Below, one piece after another: positions 10,626 to 18,631 of a stretch of DNA of 64,000 bases. The notes beneath the pieces were generated by a model, which made no database searches, was not told the origin of the DNA, and worked only from the letters and a program-made list of their open reading frames with translations. The DNA comes from Sphingobium aromaticiconvertens (lineage in GTDB: Bacteria; Pseudomonadota; Alphaproteobacteria; Sphingomonadales; Sphingomonadaceae). Every line of letters begins with the position of its first letter. The stretch's first letter is position 1. The stretch spans positions 62,001-126,000 of the forward strand of contig NZ_JBANRJ010000001.1 in NCBI RefSeq assembly GCF_037154075.1, in the 5' to 3' direction. The position numbers and the translations under genes were made by a program.

Positions 10626-11768
10626 TCAGCCCCGCGGCAGGCCCAGGCCGTTAACGGCGACCAGGTCCAGTTGGATTTCATTGGTTCCGCCGGTCACGCC
10701 CGCCGGAATGTTGATACGATAATAATCCTCCAGCAGGGGATCGCCCCCCGCCAGCGCATCCGGCAAGAATTCCGCCAGGAAATTCATCAGGTCCATGACC
10801 GCGTCCAGCGACCAGATGCGCGAAAGATTGGCGTCCGTATTGGGCGGCAACTGCCTCACCCGCTGATCCACCACCAGATAGGTAAGCATCCGAGCACCCT
10901 CAAACTTGGCGGCGATCATGCCCGCACGCGACTGGACGATGGGATCGTCATCATAACGCCCCTCATCCTTGAGCTGCTCAACCGCCAGCTTCAAGGCTTC
11001 CAGCCCGACATGATAGCGCGGCACACCCACCCGCTCATAGGACAGGGCATGGGTGACGATCTTCCACGCCTCCCCTTCACCGCCCACCCGGTTTTCCACC
11101 GGCACGCGGACATCGGTGAAGAAAACCTCGTTGAGATGCCCATCCTTTATCAAGCCGGGGAAGGACGTCACCGACACGCCGGGGGTGTCCATGGGCACCA
11201 GCAGGATAGAAATATCCTTGCGCGACGGACCCGTGCGCGCCAGCAGGAAGCACCAATCCGCCTTGCGGGCGTATGAGGTCCAGATCTTCGATCCGTTGAC
11301 GACATAATGATCGCCATCGCGTTCCGCACGCGTACGCAAAGACGCCAGGTCAGTGCCGGCATTGGGTTCCGAGAAGCCCTGACACCAGATCACCTTGCCG
11401 CTGGCGATGCCGGTGACGTGTTGCGATTTCTGTTCTTCGGAACCATAACGCATCAGCGTCGGCCCGATCCAGTTAACATTCATATATTGCGGGCCACGCG
11501 GCTCGCCCGCCGCCTTCATCTCCTCGCCCAGGATGAAATGGTCCCAGTCCTTGCCGCCACTGCCGCCGAACTCGCGAGGCCAGTGCGGCACCAGCAGGCC
11601 GCGCTCCGCCAACTTCGCGCAGAATTCGCGCGAGAAATCGATCTGGAGATCCGAGGCATAGCTTTCCGGAACGTATTTCTCGTCCCAATCGTCCGGCAAC
11701 AGGTCATCGAGCGCCGCGCGCACGCGCCGCCGATATTCTTCCTGTTCCGATGTCCAACCAAACTCCAT
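10626..11768 (-). CDS. Acyl-CoA dehydrogenase (ACAD C)
   Basis: This full-length 380-residue ACAD has the N-terminal LLVPHWPREFGGSGG region, then the flavin/substrate motif WCQGFSEPNAGTDLASLRTRA. It continues with VNGSKIWTSYA and the C-terminal PAGVTGGTNEIQLDLVAV. The last segment is the variant common in FadE-type enzymes of actinobacterial and proteobacterial sterol and cyclic-acid pathways, where Gly replaces the medium-chain catalytic Glu. The base would then come from an earlier helix, perhaps around SYERVG. It should oxidise an acyl-CoA to the 2-enoyl-CoA and pass electrons to ETF. It is transcribed after ACAD D with a 27-bp gap. Confidence 0.9.
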   Translation of the reverse strand: MEFGWTSEQEEYRRRVRAALDDLLPDDWDEKYVPESYASDLQIDFSREFCAKLAERGLLVPHWPREFGGSGGKDWDHFILGEEMKAAGEPRGPQYMNVNWIGPTLMRYGSEEQKSQHVTGIASGKVIWCQGFSEPNAGTDLASLRTRAERDGDHYVVNGSKIWTSYARKADWCFLLARTGPSRKDISILLVPMDTPGVSVTSFPGLIKDGHLNEVFFTDVRVPVENRVGGEGEAWKIVTHALSYERVGVPRYHVGLEALKLAVEQLKDEGRYDDDPIVQSRAGMIAAKFEGARMLTYLVVDQRVRQLPPNTDANLSRIWSLDAVMDLMNFLAEFLPDALAGGDPLLEDYYRINIPAGVTGGTNEIQLDLVAVNGLGLPRG

Positions 11769-11795
11769 TATACCACCCTGTCGATTATGCGGCCA

Positions 11796-13010
11796 TCAGC
11801 TCGCGCTGGCCAGTTTGGGTTCACGCGGAAGATCGAGCGCGCGTTCCGCGATGATGTTGCGCTGGATTTCGCTGCTGCCGCCGGAAATGGTCCAGGCCCA
11901 GGAATAGAGATAATCCTGCATCCAATAGCCGGTCTCATTGCCGCCACCCATCAGCACAGGTTGCAGATATTGCGCCTTCGCCCCGCCCAGCGTCACGCCC
12001 AGCTCTGTGAAGTCGCGCAACAGGTCGCTGTAATAGACCTTGATGATCGACGGCTCGACCCCGGCGCCCGCCCCTTCCAGCACGCGGGTAAGCATGTTGT
12101 TGACCAGCAGGCGCAACGCCTGGATGCGCGCGTAGATATCGACCAGCCGGCGACGGATTTCATCGTCATCGATCAACCGCCCACCCAGCGGCGATGGCGA
12201 TTGCGCCGCGTCCAGAAGCATCTGAAAACCATGGCGCATACGCTCGGCCAGCTCCAGGATGGTCAGGCCGCGCTCAGACGACAAAGTCGATTGCGCCACC
12301 GCCCAGCCGCCATGTTCCGGACCGATCAGATTTTCGACCGGTATCTCGACATCGTCGAGGAATATTTCGTTGAAATGCGACGCTCCGGTGATCTGCTTGA
12401 TCGGCCTCAGCGACACACCGGGGGTCTGCAGGTCCAGGATCATGTAGGATATGCCGCGCGCCTTGGTCGCCGCCGGATCGGTGCGGGTCAAAAGCAGGCA
12501 ATAGCGCGCGTGATGCGCGTTCGACGACCATGTCTTCTGGCCGTTGACGATATAGCGGTCTCCGCGCCGTTCCGCGCGACAACGCAGGCTGGCAAGGTCG
12601 GACCCGGCATTGGGCTCCGAAAAGCCCTGGCACCAGATTTCATCGCCGCTCAACACTGCGGGCAGATGCCGCTGGCGCTGCTCGTCCGTGCCCCAGGCCA
12701 GCAACGTCGCGGGAACATGATAGAGGGCGATGAAATACAGGATCAGCCGGGGGGCACCGGCCCGCGCAATCTCCTCATAGAGGACGATCTGCTGCGCGAA
12801 GGAAAAGCCGCTGCCGCCCCATTCCGCCGGCCAGTGCGGCGCGCCATAGCCGCCGTCCATCATCCTGCGGAACCAGAATTTCTGGAAGGCGACATGCTCT
12901 TCCTCGGAGGCGCCGGTCATCCGCTCGTGCCAGTCGGCCGGAAGGTTGGCTTGCAACCAGCTCCTGACCTCCTGCCGGAAACCTTCAAGATGCTTCAACT
13001 CATTGATCAT
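11796..13010 (-). CDS. Acyl-CoA dehydrogenase (ACAD D), first gene of the operon
   Basis: This 404-residue ACAD is the closest paralogue of ACAD C. Shared segments include PHWPAEWGGSG, WCQGFSEPNAGSDLASLRCRA, VNGQKTWSSNAHHARY and the C-terminal SGGSSEIQRNIIAERALDL, again with Gly at the medium-chain Glu position. The start ATG at 13010 has AGGGG four bases upstream. It heads a minus-strand operon D-C-B-A-Rieske-ALDH-NMO running to 4794 with gaps of at most about 35 bp. Two IclR-type boxes lie about 190-220 bp upstream. It probably introduces a double bond in a CoA thioester of the pathway. Confidence 0.9.
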   Translation of the reverse strand: MINELKHLEGFRQEVRSWLQANLPADWHERMTGASEEEHVAFQKFWFRRMMDGGYGAPHWPAEWGGSGFSFAQQIVLYEEIARAGAPRLILYFIALYHVPATLLAWGTDEQRQRHLPAVLSGDEIWCQGFSEPNAGSDLASLRCRAERRGDRYIVNGQKTWSSNAHHARYCLLLTRTDPAATKARGISYMILDLQTPGVSLRPIKQITGASHFNEIFLDDVEIPVENLIGPEHGGWAVAQSTLSSERGLTILELAERMRHGFQMLLDAAQSPSPLGGRLIDDDEIRRRLVDIYARIQALRLLVNNMLTRVLEGAGAGVEPSIIKVYYSDLLRDFTELGVTLGGAKAQYLQPVLMGGGNETGYWMQDYLYSWAWTISGGSSEIQRNIIAERALDLPREPKLASAS

Positions 13011-13197
13011 ATAAGCCCCTGAGCACTACTCCGACCTTCGTTCCATATGTCATACGCACCTTCCGCTCGACCGGCGGTGTCGGAAACCAGCCGCTCCCAA
13101 ATTTCGCATGCGCCTCATGCAATCGCCGCTCCTTCCAATACCGGTTGGAAATTGCCCATCCGGAGAAGGGAGCAGCCTGGCGCTCGCTTTTTAATTT

Positions 13198-13231
13198 GTG
13201 CGATTAACGTTCGCGTGTTCTATATAAGATC
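13198..13231 (-). promoter_or_regulatory. Two adjacent putative IclR (PcaR-like) operators
   Basis: Bases 13198-13212 read on the minus strand GAACGTTAATCGCAC, 12 of 15 matches to the remembered PcaR site. Five bases on, 13217-13231 read GTTCTATATAAGATC, 12 of 15 matches to the identical sites at 30065 and 38638. They lie between the divergent ACAD operon (start 13010) and the phosphoesterase gene (start 13360), so they could control either. The rest of 13011-13359 shows no convincing gene. Confidence 0.5.
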
Positions 13232-13359
13232 ATTGGGTCGTTTTATGATGCTTGTCAAGCGAGAGCCGAACAAGGAATCGGCCGAACCGATCCGGATGGA
13301 CTTCACCGATGGCCACCCCGAGAAAACCATGTGCGAACAGCGCAAAAGGATAATGCGAA

Positions 13360-13944
13360 ATGCGTCTGGGAATCGTTTCCGATATTCATGGCAATGCCAT
13401 CGCCCTGGAACGAGCCATCGAAAAAATGGGCGATATCGATCGGCTTGCGTGTCTGGGTGACGCCATCGACCAATATCGCTTTTCCAATGAAGTGGTCGGG
13501 CTTCTCAAGGAACGGGACGCCCTCACCATCTGGGGCAATCATGAAGAGATGTTCTTCAGCCCGCTTCATCCCCGCGCCCGGTCAGCCGAATGGATTGAAC
13601 CGAATTTGCTGGAGTGGCTAAGGACGCGCCCCCGCCGCCTCGATCTGGACATTGGCGGACAGCATATCCTGCTGACCCATGCGACAGGCTGGTCCGACAG
13701 CTATGATTATGTTTTCCCGCATAGCCCGGACTTTGCACGGTTCGGCGAATGTGACAGCGATATGGTGCTGTACGGGCACACCCATCATCCGGTCCAATGC
13801 AGGGTGCAGGACATCGTTGTCATCAATCCCGGTTCGGTCGGCCATGGCCGGCTGGTCGATGACAGTATCCTGCTGAGCTGCGCCTTGCTCGATACCGACA
13901 GTGGCGAGGCGGAAATATTGGATTTCTGCCTCGCCGATGGCTGA
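13360..13944 (+). CDS. Calcineurin-like metallophosphoesterase
   Basis: This 194-residue protein has all five metallophosphoesterase motifs in order: SDIHGN (residues 7-12), GDAID, GNHE, the LLTHATG His and GHTHHP near 140. It is the YfcE/MJ0936-like class of two-metal hydrolases. The substrate is unknown; family members cleave phosphodiesters such as cAMP or simple phosphoesters. The ATG has AAAGGA eight bases upstream. It is the only gene of this kind inside the catabolic region. It is tail-to-tail with the P450 gene (8-bp gap) and divergent from the ACAD operon, so it may share regulation, or it may be unrelated. Confidence 0.88.
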   Translation: MRLGIVSDIHGNAIALERAIEKMGDIDRLACLGDAIDQYRFSNEVVGLLKERDALTIWGNHEEMFFSPLHPRARSAEWIEPNLLEWLRTRPRRLDLDIGGQHILLTHATGWSDSYDYVFPHSPDFARFGECDSDMVLYGHTHHPVQCRVQDIVVINPGSVGHGRLVDDSILLSCALLDTDSGEAEILDFCLADG

Positions 13945-13952
13945 TGTCTGGT

Positions 13953-15170
13953 TTAGCCCTGAGGCTTGTCCCATTGCAGATAGAGGTCGGACAGCGCCGC
14001 CACGCCGCCCGCGCGCCATTTCGCCTGCGTCCCCGGCTTGATCCAGAAGCGCGGAATGCGCCGCGTCCATTCCTGGACCATGATGCGCATTTCCATCCGG
14101 GCCAGGAAGTTGCCGATGCAGATGTGCGGCCCCGTCGAAAAAGCGAGGTGGTTGCGATTGGCGCGGTCGATGTCGATCTTGTCCGGGTCGTTATTCTTGC
14201 GATCGTCCATGCCGCCCAGCATCAGCGGGCACGACACCATGTCGCCTTCATGGAAATGCGCCCCGGCCAGTTCGAAATCCTTTTTCACGATCCGGGTCTG
14301 CTGTACGATCGAACAGCGCCGCAACGCTTCTTCGACAAAATTCTGGGTGCAATCCGGATCGGCAACCAGGCGATCCTGTAGATCGGGATGCAGCGCCAAT
14401 TGGCGGAAGGTGAAGCCCAGCGTATTGGCGACGGTATCCAGCCCCGCTATAAACAGCAGAAAGCCGATCGACTGAAGCTCATCGTCGCTCAGCGGGCGAC
14501 CTTTCACCTTTTCATTGACCAGTTTGGTCATCAGGTCGTCGCGCGGATCGGTCTTGCGCTTCTCAAACTCGTCCCACATGACCTTCATCATATGTTCCTG
14601 CAACGCGATACGGCGTTCCAGCGTGGTATGGCCGAAATATTCCAGGACGATGACGCGGAATTCCTCGAACCGATCAAGCGGCAGGCCCATCAGTTCCATG
14701 AATACCGATACCGGGAAAGCGGCGCCGACGCCCTCGGCGAATTCGCATTCGCCCTTGTCGATGACGGCGTCGATCAGCCGGTTGGCCCATGCGCGCAGCT
14801 TCGGCTCCATGGCCCGGATGGTCTTGGGATCGAAATGCCGCATCAACGCCATGCGGAATGGCAGATGATCGGGCGGATCAAGGTTGAGCGGGATCATCAC
14901 ATAGGGGCTGTTCGACTTGGGTATGTCGAGTTCCCGATTGGAGAAATGCTCGGTATCGCGCAGCACCTGCTCCATCAGGTCATAGCGGGTCACGACCCAG
15001 AAACCGCCGTTCCGCGGGGTGTAGAAAATGTCCGGTGCTTCAGCGTGCAGGCTGCTATAGCCTTTTTGCAGGTCGACTTCGAACCGGCGATCCATGAAAT
15101 GATCGAAATCGAAAATCTGCTCGTCTTTGACATAGGCCGGGACAAGTTCCCGTAAGGATTGATCCGTCAT
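13953..15170 (-). CDS. Cytochrome P450 (CYP101/P450cam-like)
   Basis: This 405-residue soluble bacterial P450 carries the I-helix motif FIAGLDTVANT (the same GLDTV seen in P450cam), the ExxR pair in EEALRR, and the heme loop FSTGPHICIGNF with the Cys ligand at about residue 351. It would hydroxylate a hydrophobic ring compound, taking electrons from a ferredoxin. No ferredoxin or reductase gene is present in the window. The ATG at 15170 has AAGGAG eight bases upstream. It is the last gene of the minus-strand unit Rieske-ligase-GMC-P450. Confidence 0.93.
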   Translation of the reverse strand: MTDQSLRELVPAYVKDEQIFDFDHFMDRRFEVDLQKGYSSLHAEAPDIFYTPRNGGFWVVTRYDLMEQVLRDTEHFSNRELDIPKSNSPYVMIPLNLDPPDHLPFRMALMRHFDPKTIRAMEPKLRAWANRLIDAVIDKGECEFAEGVGAAFPVSVFMELMGLPLDRFEEFRVIVLEYFGHTTLERRIALQEHMMKVMWDEFEKRKTDPRDDLMTKLVNEKVKGRPLSDDELQSIGFLLFIAGLDTVANTLGFTFRQLALHPDLQDRLVADPDCTQNFVEEALRRCSIVQQTRIVKKDFELAGAHFHEGDMVSCPLMLGGMDDRKNNDPDKIDIDRANRNHLAFSTGPHICIGNFLARMEMRIMVQEWTRRIPRFWIKPGTQAKWRAGGVAALSDLYLQWDKPQG

Positions 15171-15245
15171 ATTCCATCTCCTTCGGATCGGGTAACGGCC
15201 CGACCCCATGAATGTACCCGAAAACCAGCCCTTGCGGCGGGTTTG

Positions 15246-16889
15246 TCAATCGCTCCTGCCGTCCACCGCATCGTCCAGAATGAGGTCAGCGCCGCGCCAT
15301 GCCAACGCCATTGCGGGCGCCTGCGTGTTACCGGCGAGCATGAACGGAAAGATGGAGGTATCGGCGACCCGCAAGCCGTCCACGCCGCGCACACGCAGCC
15401 GGGGATCGACTGGCGCACCCTCATCCTTCCCCATCTGGCACGTGCCGCAGGCGTGATAATTACCATAGCCGAAGCGGCGATGGGCCTCGGCCAATTGCGC
15501 GTCACTCTCATAATGTGCGCCGGGCCGGGTTTCCTCGACGACATAGGGAGCAAGCGCGGATTGCCGTACATAGTGGCGGGCATGACGCATCAACGCCAGC
15601 ATATGCGCGCGATCTTCCGGCGCGGTCGCGAAATGGGGCGAAATAATCGGCAGCTCGGTTGGTTTGGCCGAGCGGATCATCACCGTGCCGGTCGATGCGG
15701 GACGCAACATATAGGCACAGATATTCAGTCCGCCGAACGGCTCCACCCGTAATTTCGGGCTGTCATAGTCGAATGTATAGGGCGCGATCAGGAACTGGCT
15801 GTCGAGCCTTTTGCTGTCAGGCAATAGTTTGAACCAGGCGCCGATCTCATAGGCCGCGCTCGTCATCGGGCCAGTATGGCGGACGGCATAGCGCGCGGCG
15901 TTACGGAACAAGCGCCAGCCCTGGAACTGGCGGTTCTCCGATGCCTTGTCGCGTACCCGCCACTGCATGACGATACCGCGATGCTCGCGCAGATTGGCGC
16001 CGACACCGGGCGCATCCTGAACAACGGCGATGCCGAGCGACTTCAGATGCTGTGCCGGGCCGATGCCCGATCGCTGGAGGATCGCCGGCGTCGCCAGCGC
16101 CCCCGCCGCCAGGACCGTGTCCCGCGACGCCCGATAGGCAACCGCCTGACCATGGCGCGTGCCGCAAACACCCGTCACCCGACGTCCTTCGAACAACAGC
16201 CGATCAACGACCATGCCGGTTACAAGGGTCAGGTTGGGCCGCATCCGGACGGGGTGAAGCAAGGCCGTCGCCGCGCTTTCCCGCTTGCCGCGATAAATCG
16301 TGCGTGGTGCATAGCCGACACGCTCCACATCGGCCGGATCGTTGACATCCTCCCGATTGGCATAGCCCATCTCCACACCCGCGGCGATCGCGGCATCGGT
16401 CAAAGCCGTCCGATCCGTCGGCATGGTGACATGCAGCGGCCCATGGTCACCGCGCGTTTCGGCAGCGCCCAGTTCATGCTGCTCCAGCGCCTTATAGGCC
16501 GCGCCGATATGCGCCCAATCCCAGTCGCTGCTGCTCAGCTCAGCCAGCGCTTCATAATCCGACGCCTGGCCGCGCACATACATCATGCCGTTGATCGCGC
16601 TGGAACCGCCCAGCGTCCGGCCGCGCGCCCAATATTCGCCAGCATCGTTTGACGCCGCTTCCGCCTCCGTCATGAACGGCCAGATCAGCTTCAGATTGCC
16701 GATGATCTTGGCCAGCCCCTTGGGCATATGGATGAGCGGATGAGTATCCGGCCCGCCCGCCTCGATCAACAGAACGCGGTGCGCAGGGTTTTCCGACAGC
16801 CGATTCGCCATGACGCATCCGGCCGATCCCGCGCCAACGATGATATAGTCGAACGCCTCGCCAACGGCCTGTGCGCGCGCCTCGCTCAT
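15246..16889 (-). CDS. GMC-family FAD oxidoreductase (alcohol dehydrogenase)
   Basis: This 547-residue flavoenzyme starts with the ADP-binding YIIVGAGSAGCVMANRL and LLIEAGG, has the GMC signature ARGRTLGGSSAINGMMYVRG (about 80-100), and ends with the catalytic His in HACGTCQMG and the Asn in AGNTQAP. It resembles choline and long-chain or aromatic alcohol dehydrogenases (BetA/AlkJ type). It likely oxidises an alcohol made by the neighbouring P450 or Rieske enzyme. No strong Shine-Dalgarno precedes the ATG at 16889. A 15-bp inverted repeat lies 53-102 bp upstream, between this gene and the ligase. Confidence 0.92.
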   Translation of the reverse strand: MSEARAQAVGEAFDYIIVGAGSAGCVMANRLSENPAHRVLLIEAGGPDTHPLIHMPKGLAKIIGNLKLIWPFMTEAEAASNDAGEYWARGRTLGGSSAINGMMYVRGQASDYEALAELSSSDWDWAHIGAAYKALEQHELGAAETRGDHGPLHVTMPTDRTALTDAAIAAGVEMGYANREDVNDPADVERVGYAPRTIYRGKRESAATALLHPVRMRPNLTLVTGMVVDRLLFEGRRVTGVCGTRHGQAVAYRASRDTVLAAGALATPAILQRSGIGPAQHLKSLGIAVVQDAPGVGANLREHRGIVMQWRVRDKASENRQFQGWRLFRNAARYAVRHTGPMTSAAYEIGAWFKLLPDSKRLDSQFLIAPYTFDYDSPKLRVEPFGGLNICAYMLRPASTGTVMIRSAKPTELPIISPHFATAPEDRAHMLALMRHARHYVRQSALAPYVVEETRPGAHYESDAQLAEAHRRFGYGNYHACGTCQMGKDEGAPVDPRLRVRGVDGLRVADTSIFPFMLAGNTQAPAMALAWRGADLILDDAVDGRSD

Positions 16890-16941
16890 GGGCGAACGCC
16901 GGATTTTACGCTGCGAACCATCAGGCCAGGCATGTCTTTCT

Positions 16942-16991
16942 CCCGCGTAAGTCGATTATCGCTCATACGTGCTTTTATCGACTTACGCGGG
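16942..16991 (-). repeat. Perfect 15-bp inverted repeat between ligase and GMC genes
   Basis: CCCGCGTAAGTCGAT at 16942-16956 is exactly complementary to 16977-16991, with a 20-base spacer. There is no T-tract, so it is not a typical intrinsic terminator. The arms each carry a half-site like the IclR boxes: on the minus strand, GAGCGATAATCGACT at 16964-16950 and AGTCGATAAAAGCAC at 16984-16970. It could be an operator, or an mRNA hairpin that sets the ligase/GMC ratio. Confidence 0.6.
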
Positions 16992-17019
16992 CGAGGAGGC
17001 CGGCGTCAAGCGTGCGCGG

Positions 17020-18558
17020 TCATTCCTTCAACGACAGCGCATCATCGGGCGCGCGATCATAGTGCTTGCGCAGGTCGCGCTTCAATATCTTGCCGGACAC
17101 GGTGCGCGGCAAGGGTGCGCCATGCTGCACCAGGAAATGCGGGCGCTTATAATCGGCCAGTTCGGCGCGGCACCGCGCCTTGAGCGCCGCCATGTCCACG
17201 GGCCGCGTACCGTTGGCGACGATCATCGGCACCTCGCCCCAGCGACTGCTGGGCACGCCAATGATCGCGAACTCCTCCAGACCCGCTATGCCCGCGATCA
17301 CCCGCTCCAGTTCCGCCGGATAGACGTTGAGGCCGCCGGATTTCAGCATGTCCTTGCTGCGATCGACAACGCGCAGAAAGCCTTCCTCGTCCAATATCCC
17401 GGTATCGCCGGTACGCAGCCACTCGCCCATCATGGTGCGGGCGGTTTCTTCGGGCTTGTTCACATAGCCCATCATCACCGTCGGCCCGCGCACTACGATC
17501 TCGCCAGCCTGACCAGCCTCCAGGAAATTACCCTCCTCATCGATGATGCGCAGGTCCATGTTCATCAGCACACGGCCGGCCGATCCAAGTTTACGCTCGG
17601 CATCATCGCTGAATAATAATGTGGCATGCCCGGCCGTCTCGGTCAGGCCATAGGCCTGCCGGATCGGCACCCCCACATTTTCCCAGGCCCGCAGCAGGTG
17701 CAGCGACGCGCCGCCGGTCACGACATGGCGCAGGTTGGAAAAGTCGGACGTGGCGAAACGCGGGCTTTGCGCGATCCGCTCGAACAACAGCGGAACGGAG
17801 GACCATGCCGTGATGCGTTCCCCGACCAGCACGTCGATCAGCGCCTCCGGATCGCTGGTCGGGCCGATGACGGTCGTCGTCGCACCCATCAATATGCCCT
17901 CGCGCAAAAGCTGGCACATGCCCCATGTATAAGCGAGCGGTAGCGAGACGAGGATGCGATCGTCGAAGGTCAGGCCCGAACTGAGCGCACAGGCAAGCCC
18001 GGATTCGCGGATATTCCCATGGCTGAGCATCGCCCCCTTCGGGAAGCCGGTCGTGCCCGACGTATAGCAGATCAGCGCGATATCATCGGCCGTGACATCG
18101 ACATCGGGCGCATCCATGGCCTGCATGCGCAAATCGTCGAGCGGCCTATATCCCGCCACCTGCTCGGTTGAGAATATCTGCACATCGGGACGCTGCGCGA
18201 CGACCTCGGCCAATGCATCCAACAGACGATTGTCGGCGACGACGAGCGACAAGCCCGCATCCGTCACGGGATACAGCATTTCCGCCGGGGTGAAGCGAAT
18301 GTTGAGCAACGTCACCGATGCGCCGATCCGGAACGCGGCGAACAGCAGTTCGATAAACTCCACGCGATTATGCATGAGGATGCCGATCCGGTCACCCTTG
18401 CCAATCCCCATCGCATGCAGTCCGGCGGCGATCTGTTCGCTGCGGTCGCGCAGTTCGGCCCAGCGCACCTGTTGCCCCAGACAGGTGATCGCGACACGAT
18501 CAGGCCACCGTGTCGCCCAGAAGCGAAGCGCCTGATACAAATTCACGCCCTGCATCAT
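17020..18558 (-). CDS. Acyl-CoA ligase (AMP-binding, ANL superfamily)
   Basis: This 512-residue adenylate-forming ligase has the P-loop-like A3 motif YTSGTTGFPKGAMLSH (about 170), A5 QAYGLTETAG, A7 GEWLRTGDTG, A8 RVVDRSKDMLKSGGLNVYP and the catalytic Lys in GKILKRDLR near the C terminus. It activates a carboxylic acid to the CoA thioester. The substrate is unknown; the family spans fatty, aromatic and alicyclic acids. Two adjacent ATGs (18558, 18555) follow GGAGAAGG, and the second has the better spacing. It follows the Rieske gene after a 73-bp gap that contains tandem repeats. Confidence 0.92.
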   Translation of the reverse strand: MMQGVNLYQALRFWATRWPDRVAITCLGQQVRWAELRDRSEQIAAGLHAMGIGKGDRIGILMHNRVEFIELLFAAFRIGASVTLLNIRFTPAEMLYPVTDAGLSLVVADNRLLDALAEVVAQRPDVQIFSTEQVAGYRPLDDLRMQAMDAPDVDVTADDIALICYTSGTTGFPKGAMLSHGNIRESGLACALSSGLTFDDRILVSLPLAYTWGMCQLLREGILMGATTTVIGPTSDPEALIDVLVGERITAWSSVPLLFERIAQSPRFATSDFSNLRHVVTGGASLHLLRAWENVGVPIRQAYGLTETAGHATLLFSDDAERKLGSAGRVLMNMDLRIIDEEGNFLEAGQAGEIVVRGPTVMMGYVNKPEETARTMMGEWLRTGDTGILDEEGFLRVVDRSKDMLKSGGLNVYPAELERVIAGIAGLEEFAIIGVPSSRWGEVPMIVANGTRPVDMAALKARCRAELADYKRPHFLVQHGAPLPRTVSGKILKRDLRKHYDRAPDDALSLKE

Positions 18559-18576
18559 CCTTCTCCCGGCATGACT

Positions 18577-18622
18577 GCCTTATAAATGCCCTGCTTATAA
18601 TTGTCCGGCTCATAATGGTCAG
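18577..18622 (-). repeat. Three tandem imperfect 15-16-bp repeats
   Basis: On the plus strand the copies are GCCTTATAAATGCCCT (18577-18592), GCTTATAATTGTCCG (18593-18607) and GCTCATAATGGTCAG (18608-18622). The last two match at 12 of 15 positions. They fill the space between the Rieske stop (18632) and the ligase start (18558), so they lie in the leader of the ligase. A role as multiple regulator sites or a translational element is possible but unproven. Confidence 0.5.
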
Positions 18623-18631
18623 GCCGGGCCT

